Shown one piece after another: positions 1 to 7,363 of a stretch of DNA of 7,860 nt; position 1 is the first letter of the stretch, and each line of letters starts with the position of its first letter. The position numbers and the translations under genes were made by a program. The notes beneath the pieces were generated by a model. It was not told where the DNA came from. It did not search any database and saw only the letters and a program-made list of their open reading frames with translations. This DNA is from an uncultured Bacteroidales bacterium (GTDB taxonomy: Bacteria; Bacteroidota; Bacteroidia; Bacteroidales; P3), in NCBI GenBank assembly GCA_937910265.1, contig CALEPD010000228.1, forward strand, positions 1 through 7,860. The letters are read 5' to 3'.

Positions 1-60
1 AGCAGGTAGAGCACATCCCTTTTAAGGATGGGGTCCTGGGTTCGAGCCCCAGCTGGGTCA
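1..60 (+). tRNA. tRNA-Lys (anticodon UUU), 5' end cut by window edge
   Basis: The anticodon arm is complete: stem 14-18 (CATCC) pairs with 26-30 (GGATG) around the seven-base loop CTTTTAA at 19-25, giving anticodon TTT at 21-23, which reads lysine codons. The variable loop is GGGTC (31-35). The T arm is CTGGG (36-40), loop TTCGAGC (41-47), CCCAG (48-52). The 3' acceptor strand is CTGGGTC (53-59) with discriminator A60. No CCA is encoded. The window starts inside the D arm (AGCAGGTAGAGC), so the 5' acceptor strand and part of the D stem lie outside. Confidence 0.95.
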
Positions 61-68
61 CAACTTTT

Positions 69-93
69 ACCGGAATGCACTTCCGGTTTTTTT
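69..93 (+). terminator. Intrinsic terminator after tRNA-Lys
   Basis: A perfect 7-bp stem, ACCGGAA (69-75) with TTCCGGT (81-87), encloses the loop TGCAC and runs into seven T (87-93). It sits 9 bases after the tRNA and 12 bases before the next start codon, so it most likely ends the tRNA transcript. No clear -33/-7 promoter is visible between it and the TPR gene, so that gene may depend partly on read-through. Confidence 0.8.
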
Positions 94-105
94 ATATATA
101 GCTCA

Positions 106-1923
106 ATGAAACGCCTTGTTGTTTTTTTGTTTCTGTTGGCTTTTATTCAAGCTGTGACTGCCCAGCAATCGCAGGAGCAGTTGGCTTCGTATTATTTTTC
201 CCAAGGAGATTTCGAGCAGGCAGCGGAATTGTTTGAGGAACAGTATCAACGTTTTCCCAATAAGTATTATTATCAAATGCTGTATCGATCGTATGTCGAA
301 TTAGCGCAATACAAAGACGCGCAGCGTTTGATAGAAAGGCGAATGAAAAAGTATCCTCAGGAACTTTATCTTTATGTGGATTTAGGGTCGTTGTTTGATA
401 AAACGGGAGATGCCAAGAAGTCGCTAAAGGCTTATGACGATGCCGTTGAACGAGTTTCATCCGATAGTAGGCAGATATCGGACCTTGTTATGGCTTTTGA
501 GTCGGTAGGACGTCTCGATTATGCGGTTAAAACCTATCAATCTGTTCGACAAAAGTTGAATAATAACTTCATTTATATCAATGAAGTGGCGACTCTTTAT
601 GAGCGTATGGGTGATTATGAGCGCATGATGCAGGAGTACTTTGATCTGTTGGACAAGTCACCAGGAGCTATTAGTTCTGTTCAAGTGTCATTGCAGCGAG
701 TTCTTGCTCAAACATCTAATCCCGAAATAGCTGAAGGGTTGCGAAAGACATTAATTAGGAGGGTTCAGGCACAACCAAACAATAAGACCTATTTGGAAAT
801 GTTGATTTGGTTTTCCCTGCAGCAGAAGGATTTCGTTTTTGCCATGCGACAAGCCAAGTCGATCGATGCCCGTTTCCCGGAATTGAACGGTGCTTCATTG
901 ATTCGTGTGGCGCGTATAGCATCGTCAAACCATGAGTACGAGGTTGCAAAGGAGTGTTTCCAGTATTTTTGTGATAAAGGCCCTACCCACCCATTATATT
1001 TTGAAAGTAGGGTAGGGGTACTTGAGTCGGAATATGCGCTGATCTCATCAAATAAGCCCGTTCCCGAGCCAAAAGTACGTGCGCTTGGACAGATGTACTA
1101 CGATGCGGTCCAGGAGCTCGGAAAGAGCCCGAAAACGGTGCAGCTTATGCGTAGCTATTCCAAGCTCATGGCCTATTATATACACGATGAGCAATCGGCT
1201 GTCGATATTCTGTATGATATACTCGAGATACCGCGTTTGTCAACTCGTATTGTCAGTGAAGTGAAAATAGAACTTGCCGATTTGCTTCTATTTGCCGGAG
1301 AGATTTGGGATGCATCGCTGTTGTATATGCAAGTTGAAAAGGCGAATAAGAATGAGGTTGTAGGAGCACAAGCCAAATATAAGAATGCGTTGTTGTCATA
1401 TTACAATCATGATTTTGAGTGGGCAAAGTCGCAATTGGATGTACTGCGGTCTTCAACATCCAAACTTATAGCAAACGACGCAATGAAGCTGTCATTGCTG
1501 ATAAGCGATAATATGGAGGATGACAGTACCTATACGATGCTTGAATATTTTGCCACAGCCGATTTGTATTTGTACCGTAATATGCTCGATTCGGCATGGT
1601 CGTTGTATGAGCAGGTGGAGAGACTCTCCTTGTCACACGCCTTGCACGACGAAGTTCTTATGCAGAAGGCTAAAATTCAAATAGAAAGAGGATTTTACGA
1701 AGAAGCCGATTCGCTCTTGCAGCGTTTGGTCGATTTTTACCCCTATGAAATTATTGCAGATGATGCTTTGATGCTCATTGCCCAAATAAATGAAAACAAT
1801 TTAAATAACCTTGAACGAGCTATTTCATGCTACGAGAATCTGCTACTCAATTATCCTGTAAGCATGCATGTGGATTATGCTCGAAAGCGTTATAGTGTAT
1901 TGAAAGCAAAACAAGTAAAATGA
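106..1923 (+). CDS. Exported tetratricopeptide-repeat protein
   Basis: Protein of 605 aa. The start at 106 is chosen because it gives a clean Sec signal peptide: MKR, a hydrophobic core (VVFLFLLAFIQAV), and a likely signal peptidase I site after VTA (residue 19). The longer frame from 28 would begin inside the tRNA. The mature part is almost entirely helical-repeat in character. TPR-like units with the typical G-x-Y/F-x-x-A pattern are clearest at about residues 25-115 (GDFEQAAELFEEQY; AQYKDAQRLIERRM; GDAKKSLKAYDDAV) and again at about 515-600 (GFYEEADSLLQRLVDFYP; LERAISCYENLLLNYP). No enzyme motif, lipobox cysteine or other membrane segment is seen. It is probably a periplasmic or envelope scaffold; its partner is unknown. 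Its stop overlaps the rsmA start by four bases (ATGA), so the two are probably translated in a coupled way. Confidence 0.85.
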   Translation: MKRLVVFLFLLAFIQAVTAQQSQEQLASYYFSQGDFEQAAELFEEQYQRFPNKYYYQMLYRSYVELAQYKDAQRLIERRMKKYPQELYLYVDLGSLFDKTGDAKKSLKAYDDAVERVSSDSRQISDLVMAFESVGRLDYAVKTYQSVRQKLNNNFIYINEVATLYERMGDYERMMQEYFDLLDKSPGAISSVQVSLQRVLAQTSNPEIAEGLRKTLIRRVQAQPNNKTYLEMLIWFSLQQKDFVFAMRQAKSIDARFPELNGASLIRVARIASSNHEYEVAKECFQYFCDKGPTHPLYFESRVGVLESEYALISSNKPVPEPKVRALGQMYYDAVQELGKSPKTVQLMRSYSKLMAYYIHDEQSAVDILYDILEIPRLSTRIVSEVKIELADLLLFAGEIWDASLLYMQVEKANKNEVVGAQAKYKNALLSYYNHDFEWAKSQLDVLRSSTSKLIANDAMKLSLLISDNMEDDSTYTMLEYFATADLYLYRNMLDSAWSLYEQVERLSLSHALHDEVLMQKAKIQIERGFYEEADSLLQRLVDFYPYEIIADDALMLIAQINENNLNNLERAISCYENLLLNYPVSMHVDYARKRYSVLKAKQVK

Positions 1924-2726
1924 AAGGTGATAAATATAGACCTCGTCAAAAAAAGCATTCCGGTGATGAAGTGAGAGCCAAGAAGTTTTTAGGTCAGCAC
2001 TTCTTGACCGACGAAGGCATTGCTCGGGATATTGTTAATAGTTGTACCGGAAATCTTCCAAGGTTGCTCGAAATCGGTCCTGGTATGGGTGTTTTGACGA
2101 AGCATCTTGTTAAGAAAGAAGGGCTTGATTTCTGTGCCATAGAAATCGACCATGAGTCTGTAGAATACCTGAATGTCCATTATCCTTCCTTACGGGTGGT
2201 CGAAGGAGATTTTCTCAAGATGGATCTAACTACTTTGTTCCATGATTCTTTCGCTATAATCGGCAACTTTCCATATAATATTTCTTCCCAAATTCTCTTT
2301 AGATTGTATGACAATAGGGATATGATTCCCGAATTGGTCGGAATGTTCCAGAAAGAGGTGGCAGAGCGAGTGGCAGCAAAACCGGGCAATAAATCATATG
2401 GAATATTAAGTGTCTTGTTGTCTGCGTTTTATGATATAGAGTGTTTATTTACAGTTCACGAGCATGTATTCAATCCCCCGCCTAAGGTTAAGTCGGCAGT
2501 TATCCGTCTTGTGCGTAATGGAGTGGATAAAATTGATTGTGATCAGGAACTATTCGAAAAAATCGTCAAGACAGGTTTTAACCAGCGTCGCAAAACCATG
2601 CGAAATGCCTTGAAACAATTGAATCTCGATACCAGTACGATACCAGATAATTATCTGCAGGCCAGAGCAGAACAGCTTTCGGTTGTCGATTACATTCACC
2701 TTACACAGATAATCTCATCATTATGA
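1920..2726 (+). CDS. rsmA: 16S rRNA (adenine1518-N6/adenine1519-N6)-dimethyltransferase RsmA (KsgA)
   Basis: RsmA/KsgA transfers four methyl groups from S-adenosylmethionine to two adjacent adenines in the 3'-terminal helix of 16S rRNA, a late step of small-subunit assembly in the cytoplasm. The protein has 268 aa, the usual family length. Motifs are in order: FLGQHFL (23-29), SAM-binding EIGPGMG (51-57), the acidic ribose-binding stretch AIEID (73-77), GDF (96-98), the catalytic NFPY (116-119, the family N-[LIF]-P-Y), and the C-terminal rRNA-binding part with NPPPKV (185-190) and NQRRKTMRNAL (221-231). Nothing looks damaged. An amino extension of about 20 basic residues before FLGQHFL is normal for the family. 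It overlaps both neighbours by four bases, forming a tightly coupled three-gene unit. Loss of this enzyme is classically linked to kasugamycin resistance. Confidence 0.97.
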   Translation: MKGDKYRPRQKKHSGDEVRAKKFLGQHFLTDEGIARDIVNSCTGNLPRLLEIGPGMGVLTKHLVKKEGLDFCAIEIDHESVEYLNVHYPSLRVVEGDFLKMDLTTLFHDSFAIIGNFPYNISSQILFRLYDNRDMIPELVGMFQKEVAERVAAKPGNKSYGILSVLLSAFYDIECLFTVHEHVFNPPPKVKSAVIRLVRNGVDKIDCDQELFEKIVKTGFNQRRKTMRNALKQLNLDTSTIPDNYLQARAEQLSVVDYIHLTQIISSL

Positions 2727-3316
2727 CCTTTTTTGAATTTATATTGCCTGCATTGTCTGTAGGTATCTTTTCGTTGGTTAATTACCGGGCCTACAGCGAA
2801 GCTTTTCCCATAAGGCTTACACGAGCCATGTTGCTCTCATTCATCACAGCTGTTGTCTATGTCACAATGGGTTATGTTGGCATAGTTGTTGCTACATCGT
2901 TGCGTTTCCGCAATTCTGATCTGCCCGATCTGTATAATCAACTCAACACTGTGGTTTACCTTGGTTTCATGGTCTTTGTTGTGTTAAAATGGCTGTTGGG
3001 AGTTACAAAGAAACGTCTGGCTAATAGGGTTCTTTTCGATTTGTCGAGTTCCCGTACCCTGTTGGTTCTTCCTTTTGCTCTTGGTATCAATGTGTTCCTA
3101 ATAGGATTTGGTATAGGGTTTTTACCTGAAATAGCTCTTCAGGGGTTGTTTTGGAAATATTCGCCCCCGTTGTTTATTGTAACATTTCTTATGTGCTATT
3201 GGGCTGTAATGTTGGGAAGAAGGAAGATTCAAATACGAGAAAAACGCTGGATTTTAATTGCTTCCTTGTTATTACTCGTGCTGGCAATCATGAAGGTGAT
3301 TAACATCAACGGATAA
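2723..3316 (+). CDS. Six-helix membrane protein, divergent MntP-like
   Basis: Protein of 197 aa with six hydrophobic segments at about residues 3-20, 34-58, 73-93, 112-134, 146-164 and 174-193. Length, helix count and the look of helices 1, 4 and 6 resemble the MntP (DUF204) manganese efflux family: LSVGIF (11-16) sits where MntP has LSMDAF, GINVFLIG (121-128) where MntP has SIDALAVG, and GRRKIQ followed by a last helix ending LAIMKVI recalls the MntP tail. This comparison is from memory, not from a search. If it holds, both family aspartates in helices 1 and 4 are changed (Gly14, Asn123), so metal transport by the usual mechanism is doubtful. The start overlaps the rsmA stop (ATGA), and the last 11 bases overlap the end of the converging U32 gene. 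An uncharacterized membrane protein is the safe description. Confidence 0.8.
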   Translation: MTFFEFILPALSVGIFSLVNYRAYSEAFPIRLTRAMLLSFITAVVYVTMGYVGIVVATSLRFRNSDLPDLYNQLNTVVYLGFMVFVVLKWLLGVTKKRLANRVLFDLSSSRTLLVLPFALGINVFLIGFGIGFLPEIALQGLFWKYSPPLFIVTFLMCYWAVMLGRRKIQIREKRWILIASLLLLVLAIMKVINING

Positions 3317-5135
3317 GAGGTTCTGCCTTAAGAATAGTCATAAGACATTGTTTGCAATCAAATTGAAGTTCAAACCAGTTTTGGTTATTTCTTAGATATA
3401 GCCGTTGGTTGAACTCCGGGTCTTTTTTGTTTAGTTTTGTACATTGACCCAGTTCGTGCCGCAGGCAATATTTCGTTGTCATTAATGCACATCCGTCATA
3501 TTGATTGCTTTTTTCTGGCCCATACTCAAAGTGTTCAACGCCATGCCGTTGGTAAAATGCGGCACTTTTTTCGTTAATGATATTTGCGTTGTATCTTAAT
3601 GTGTTTTCCGGATAAGTTATATTGTTGATAGTATGATCCTTGTCTTTAGGTTTGTAGTATTCGTAGCGTATTTTGTCGAGAGAAGAAACTGCAGCTCTGC
3701 GCAGCGTGTTGAGTATGGATGTGGGGATAAAGTAGTTGTAACTTAAATTGTTGACAATACGATTTGTACAATAAGATGTATTTCCTAATTTGGATAATTG
3801 TTTGGCAATGGTTTCATGAGTGGATGTTCCTTTTTCCGACAACTCTTTTGTACAGTGTACGATAGAATTGGCTTCATGACCATCCTCATCTGTAATTGTG
3901 AGATTGAATCCAGTATCGTGTTCAGAAATAGTGACGGTTATCTCAACTTTTCGTTCTGCCGACTTGTTTTGTAGTTGTTTCTCGAACAAGAAATCATTAT
4001 TTCTCCATAAAGTGGTGCCAACGTTAATCTCCGGCATTTTGTTTGGGTAAATATTGCATCCTTCGACTTGATTTATGCTGAATCCCTGCAATATGTTGTT
4101 CTTGTCGATGAAGCATATTCCGTCGCCTTTCGAAAATGTCTCATTGCTTTTAACCGTGATGTATTTACCCTTCACAGCAGATACCTGTCCGACCTTCTTG
4201 CCTTTAGATTTTTGGGTGGCGAACGATGCTATCTTTTTTCTTCCCGTAAGGAAATAATCGCAAAAGCCTCTGTTGAAACTCTTTTCAATATCTGGGGTGA
4301 ACATAAAGTAGCATTTCCCTGATGAACTTCGTTGCAGGTTTTGCTTGTGCAAAATGATGTTGTCCAGAATGTTTCGGTAGTATGCAGTGACATTTTTGAC
4401 GTACGAGATATCCTTTAGGCGACCTTCAATCTTGAATGATGTTATTCCTGCATCTATCATACTTTCAATGTGTTGTGCTGCTGAAAAATCTTTCAGCGAA
4501 AGCAGATGCTCATTTCTCCTAAGTAACTGTTTCTCTGAGTTGTATAGGTCGTATGTCGAGCGGCATGGCTGTCCGCAACATCCCCTATTGCCGCTTCGGT
4601 CATTGAGGTATTGGCTCATATAGCATTGTCCGCTGTAACTTACGCAGAGGGCTCCATGTATAAATGCTTCCAATTCAGCATTGCAATTTTGACGGTATAA
4701 AGCCATATCTTGCAATGAAGACTCCCGAGCCAATATAATCCTCTTGAAACCAACCTTGTCGAGAAATTTTATCCGTTCCACCGAAGCATTATGAGTTTGT
4801 GTGCTTGCATGTAGTTCGATAGGGGGGAGGTCGCATTCAAGAAGTCCCAAATCCTGTATGATTAAAGCGTCGGTGCCAATGTCATAAAGTCTTCGTATCA
4901 TCTGCAGGGCTGGCCCAAATTCATCGTCATACAAGAGTGTATTCACAGTGGCAAACACCTTGCACCTGTACCGGTGGGCATAATTTACCAATTGCTCAAT
5001 CTCTTCGATGCTGTTGCCTACTGCCGAGCGTGCGCCAAAGGCTGGTGCGCCGATGTATACAGCGTCGGCTCCATGGTTAATGGCCTCGATGCCGTATTCA
5101 CAATTTTTGGCAGGTGACAGAAGTTCTAATTGCAT
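3306..5135 (-). CDS. U32 family peptidase / RlhA-TrhP-type RNA hydroxylation protein
   Basis: Protein of 609 aa from the ATG at 5135. An upstream in-frame ATG (5159) would add MLFLQKKT, but the presumed -7 promoter box lies inside that extension, and the family normally starts near the LELLSPAKN motif seen here at residues 3-11. The barrel-like N-terminal domain has GADAVYIG (22-29) and the U32 signature E-x-F-x-x-G-A-L-C-x4-G-x-C-x-M-S at 156-174. Cysteines 164, 171, 186/187 and 191 fit the iron-sulfur cluster ligands of this family. A long middle region has few landmarks, and a C-terminal part carries more cysteines (KYCLRHELGQC, DCKQC). Although named peptidases, E. coli members RlhA and TrhP hydroxylate 23S rRNA C2501 and tRNA wobble uridine. 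Which RNA this one serves is unclear; its size is closer to RlhA. It diverges from aroB. Confidence 0.88.
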   Translation of the reverse strand: MQLELLSPAKNCEYGIEAINHGADAVYIGAPAFGARSAVGNSIEEIEQLVNYAHRYRCKVFATVNTLLYDDEFGPALQMIRRLYDIGTDALIIQDLGLLECDLPPIELHASTQTHNASVERIKFLDKVGFKRIILARESSLQDMALYRQNCNAELEAFIHGALCVSYSGQCYMSQYLNDRSGNRGCCGQPCRSTYDLYNSEKQLLRRNEHLLSLKDFSAAQHIESMIDAGITSFKIEGRLKDISYVKNVTAYYRNILDNIILHKQNLQRSSSGKCYFMFTPDIEKSFNRGFCDYFLTGRKKIASFATQKSKGKKVGQVSAVKGKYITVKSNETFSKGDGICFIDKNNILQGFSINQVEGCNIYPNKMPEINVGTTLWRNNDFLFEKQLQNKSAERKVEITVTISEHDTGFNLTITDEDGHEANSIVHCTKELSEKGTSTHETIAKQLSKLGNTSYCTNRIVNNLSYNYFIPTSILNTLRRAAVSSLDKIRYEYYKPKDKDHTINNITYPENTLRYNANIINEKSAAFYQRHGVEHFEYGPEKSNQYDGCALMTTKYCLRHELGQCTKLNKKDPEFNQRLYLRNNQNWFELQFDCKQCLMTILKAEPLIR

Positions 5136-5147
5136 TGTCTTTTTTTG

Positions 5148-5155
5148 CAAAAATA
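5148..5155 (-). promoter_or_regulatory. Likely -7 box (TATTTTTG) for the U32 gene
   Basis: On the - strand TATTTTTG fits the Bacteroidetes -7 consensus TAnnTTTG exactly and lies 12 bases before the chosen ATG (5135). It predicts a very short leader of about 5-8 bases. A good -33 TTTG is not visible at the proper distance (around 5174 the - strand reads AGATGTGA), which lowers confidence. Confidence 0.5.
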
Positions 5156-5175
5156 ACATTTTTTTCTGTCACATC

Positions 5176-5212
5176 TATCATGTTTTGTAAATATCATGAA
5201 AACAATATCATG
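5176..5212. repeat. Three direct copies of TATCATG between U32 and aroB
   Basis: TATCATG occurs at 5176-5182, 5192-5198 and 5206-5212 (start spacings 16 and 14); the second and third copies share the longer ATATCATG. They lie in the 172-base gap between the divergent genes, upstream of both promoters. Such iterated words can be regulator sites, but in AT-rich DNA three copies of a 7-mer may also arise by chance. Confidence 0.4.
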
Positions 5213-5259
5213 TGTTTTTGCGAGAGTGCTGAATGATAGGTTGTGTGGTGTTGACTGGG

Positions 5260-5287
5260 TTTGTTGTGCCAACTTTTTGTATTTTTG
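5260..5287 (+). promoter_or_regulatory. Bacteroidetes-type promoter of aroB
   Basis: TTTG at 5260-5263 (-33 element) and TATTTTTG at 5280-5287 (-7 element TAnnTTTG) are separated by 16 bases. Both agree with a start site near 5294, giving a leader of roughly 14 bases before the aroB ATG at 5308. The -7 box forms the left half of a perfect 16-base palindrome (5280-5295, TATTTTTG/CAAAAATA), so the same box is also present on the opposite strand. Confidence 0.75.
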
Positions 5288-5307
5288 CAAAAATAAACAA
5301 ATCGATT

Positions 5308-6348
5308 ATGCAGTCTACAAAACTTATATTGCCTTCGCGCATTTCATCTTTGAGCAAATTGAACCGATTTTTGAATACGAATGAATTTCACGGAGCCCGT
5401 TATTTCATTTTATTAGACGAAAACACATATAATCATTGTCTTGCATTACTGATACAAAATGTATCGGCTTTAGAGGGAGCTGAATTTATGGAAGTTCCTG
5501 TTGGAGAAGAGTGTAAGTCGATTGAAATTGCAGTGCAGCTATGGCAGACATTAATGGAAAGCGGTGCCGATAGAAATAGTGTGATAGTTAATTTAGGCGG
5601 AGGGTCGGTATGTGATTTGGGTGGATTCGTTGCGGCTGCATTTAAAAGGGGCATTCGTTACATCAATATTCCTACCACGTTGTTGGCAATGGTCGATGCT
5701 TCTGTTGGTGGCAAGACGGCTGTTGATTTAGGCCCCACGAAGAATCAAATCGGATTTTTCCATCATCCCGTTGCAACATGCATAGAACCAGCGTTTTTGC
5801 ATTCTGTTCCCGAGCAGGATTTGATTTGCGGAAGTTTCGAAATGATAAAAGGCCAGATGGTTAGAGGTGCTTGGAATGGATCCTCGGTCCCCATCTCTGT
5901 CGAGTCCATTGTCAACGAAATTCAATTCAAGATGCAGGTGGTGAAAAAAGATGTCAAAGACTTTGGAATAAGGAAGATACTGAATTTCGGACATACTTTT
6001 GGTCATGCCATGGAAAGCCATTCTATTCATACCGGAACCCAACTATCTCATGGTGAAGCTGTAGCATTGGGAATGTGGTGTGAGTTATATCTATCTGTCC
6101 GAAAATTAAATATGGATAAATCGCTCCTCAATAGTTATCAGACTGTTATGAAATCGCTTGTCGACATACCGAAATATTCGTTGCAAGAAGCAGTGGAGCT
6201 ACTCTCATATATGCACGATGACAAGAAGAATGCTGAAGGATTGATTCTATGCGTATTGCTTCAGGATTTAGGAGTCCCTGTAATAGATGTTCCTCTTTCT
6301 GATGAAGAGGTTATTGATGCGTTTTTGGCTTTGCAAAAAATGTCGTAA
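5308..6348 (+). CDS. aroB: 3-dehydroquinate synthase
   Basis: AroB converts DAHP to 3-dehydroquinate, the second step of the shikimate pathway, using NAD+ and a divalent metal in the cytoplasm. Start 5308 (346 aa) is preferred over the longer frame from 5233, because that extension would span the promoter. NAD-binding and active-site motifs are present: GGGS (97-100) with D103, PTTLLAMVDASVGGKT (122-137), K145-N146, Glu178 in FEMIK as the expected metal ligand, NFGHTFGHA (226-234) and HGE (248-250), which provide the histidine ligands. The stretch between FEMIK and NFGHT is about 44 residues, roughly a dozen shorter than in E. coli AroB as I recall it, so one helical segment is trimmed, but no catalytic residue seems lost. 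It diverges from the U32 gene and ends only 10 bases from the end of the converging aspartate kinase frame. Confidence 0.95.
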   Translation: MQSTKLILPSRISSLSKLNRFLNTNEFHGARYFILLDENTYNHCLALLIQNVSALEGAEFMEVPVGEECKSIEIAVQLWQTLMESGADRNSVIVNLGGGSVCDLGGFVAAAFKRGIRYINIPTTLLAMVDASVGGKTAVDLGPTKNQIGFFHHPVATCIEPAFLHSVPEQDLICGSFEMIKGQMVRGAWNGSSVPISVESIVNEIQFKMQVVKKDVKDFGIRKILNFGHTFGHAMESHSIHTGTQLSHGEAVALGMWCELYLSVRKLNMDKSLLNSYQTVMKSLVDIPKYSLQEAVELLSYMHDDKKNAEGLILCVLLQDLGVPVIDVPLSDEEVIDAFLALQKMS

Positions 6349-6358
6349 GAGTCTAAGT

Positions 6359-7363
6359 TTACTGCTCAACAATGAGTTGAGTGGTGTTTCTACTTTTTTG
6401 TTCGAGTAGTATATTCCTGTCTCCGACAATATGTTCTACAATTTGTGTGGTGTAGTATCGTATCGTAATTAGTTGCAAGTTACGGTTGTATTTTAATTTG
6501 AATTGCGGAGACAAGTGCTTTTGCAATTCTTCCAGATATATCTTGTTGTCGTCTATGCAAATAGAGAAGCTCAGTGCCGAGTTTTGCATCAGGTTTACCC
6601 TGATGTTTAATTTTGCCAATGTGGCGAAGATGGTTTGTAGATTGTCTTCAGCAATAAACGAGAAGTCTTTGGGTATGATGGATATCAGTATCTGATTGTT
6701 TTTAAATATGTAAAGCGGCGTTTGCGGGCTAATGGTTTCGTATGGTCCGATTATCGAGCCAATTTCATCAGGAGAAATGAATGATTTTATATGTAGTTTT
6801 ATGTTGCTGTTTTGAAGTGGCTTAACGGTTTTAGGGTGGATGACGCTTGCTCCGTAATAGGCCAATTCTATCGCTTCGTTGTAGGGTATCTCGTTTATCT
6901 TGATAGTGTTTGTGAAAAATTTAGGGTCTGCATTGAGGAAGCCGGGCACATCTTTCCAAATGGTCATTTCGGGAGCATTCAGGCAATGCGAGAGAATTGA
7001 TGCAGAGTAGTCCGAACCTTCGCGTCCGAGGGTTGTTGTAGTATCTTCGGTTGTTCCAGCTATAAATCCCTGGGTTACAACAATATTGTGTTTGTTCAGT
7101 TCGTGTATGATGGATTGTATATTGGATTTTGTTGACAACCAGTCTACAATGCCTTCTCTGTAATTGGTATCGGTTGTGATAATGCTGCGTACATCAATCC
7201 ATTTGTTGTTGATACCTATAAGGTTAAGATATTCGCTTATTATGGTCGTTGAAAGCATTTCGCCATAGGAGACAGTTTGGTCATAGTCGAAATTGTAATT
7301 GGTTGGTTCCTTGGATATTTGGTTGGCAAGTTTGGTGAATAAGTGCTCGACATGCTGGTACAC
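6359..7363 (-). pseudogene. Aspartate kinase lacking its N-terminus (probable remnant)
   Basis: The frame encodes up to 334 aa from a GTG at 7363. It matches the monofunctional Bacteroidetes aspartate kinase (aspartate to aspartyl phosphate, first step to lysine, threonine and methionine): VSYGE (31-35), TLGREGSDYSA (111-121), WKDVPG (136-141), NADP (144-147), GASVIHPKT (171-179), then a C-terminal regulatory region with an ACT-like domain (about 217-330). Family-like sequence continues upstream in frame without a usable start (ending YHFNIIVDLFPDKHHA) up to a TAA at 7412-7414. The family's first 80-90 residues, with the KFGG nucleotide-binding motif and the VVSAMG segment, are absent, and I do not find them in any - strand frame up to 7860. 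Full-length relatives have about 415-440 aa. Without KFGG, kinase activity is not expected. The remaining frame is intact, so decay is recent or the fragment has some use. Confidence 0.85.

Noticed and set aside
28..105. Upstream extension of the TPR protein starting at 28
   Set aside because: It would begin inside tRNA-Lys and cross its terminator; the start at 106 gives a standard signal peptide.
5136..5159. Eight-residue N-terminal extension of the U32 protein (ATG at 5159)
   Set aside because: It contains the likely -7 promoter box, and the family normally begins close to the LELLSPAKN motif.
5233..5307. Upstream extension of AroB
   Set aside because: It spans the -33 and -7 promoter elements and has no family counterpart; ATG 5308 is favored.
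5196..5384. 62-aa frame starting MKTISCVFARV
   Set aside because: It overlaps the aroB promoter and start out of frame, has an odd cysteine-rich composition, and resembles nothing I know.
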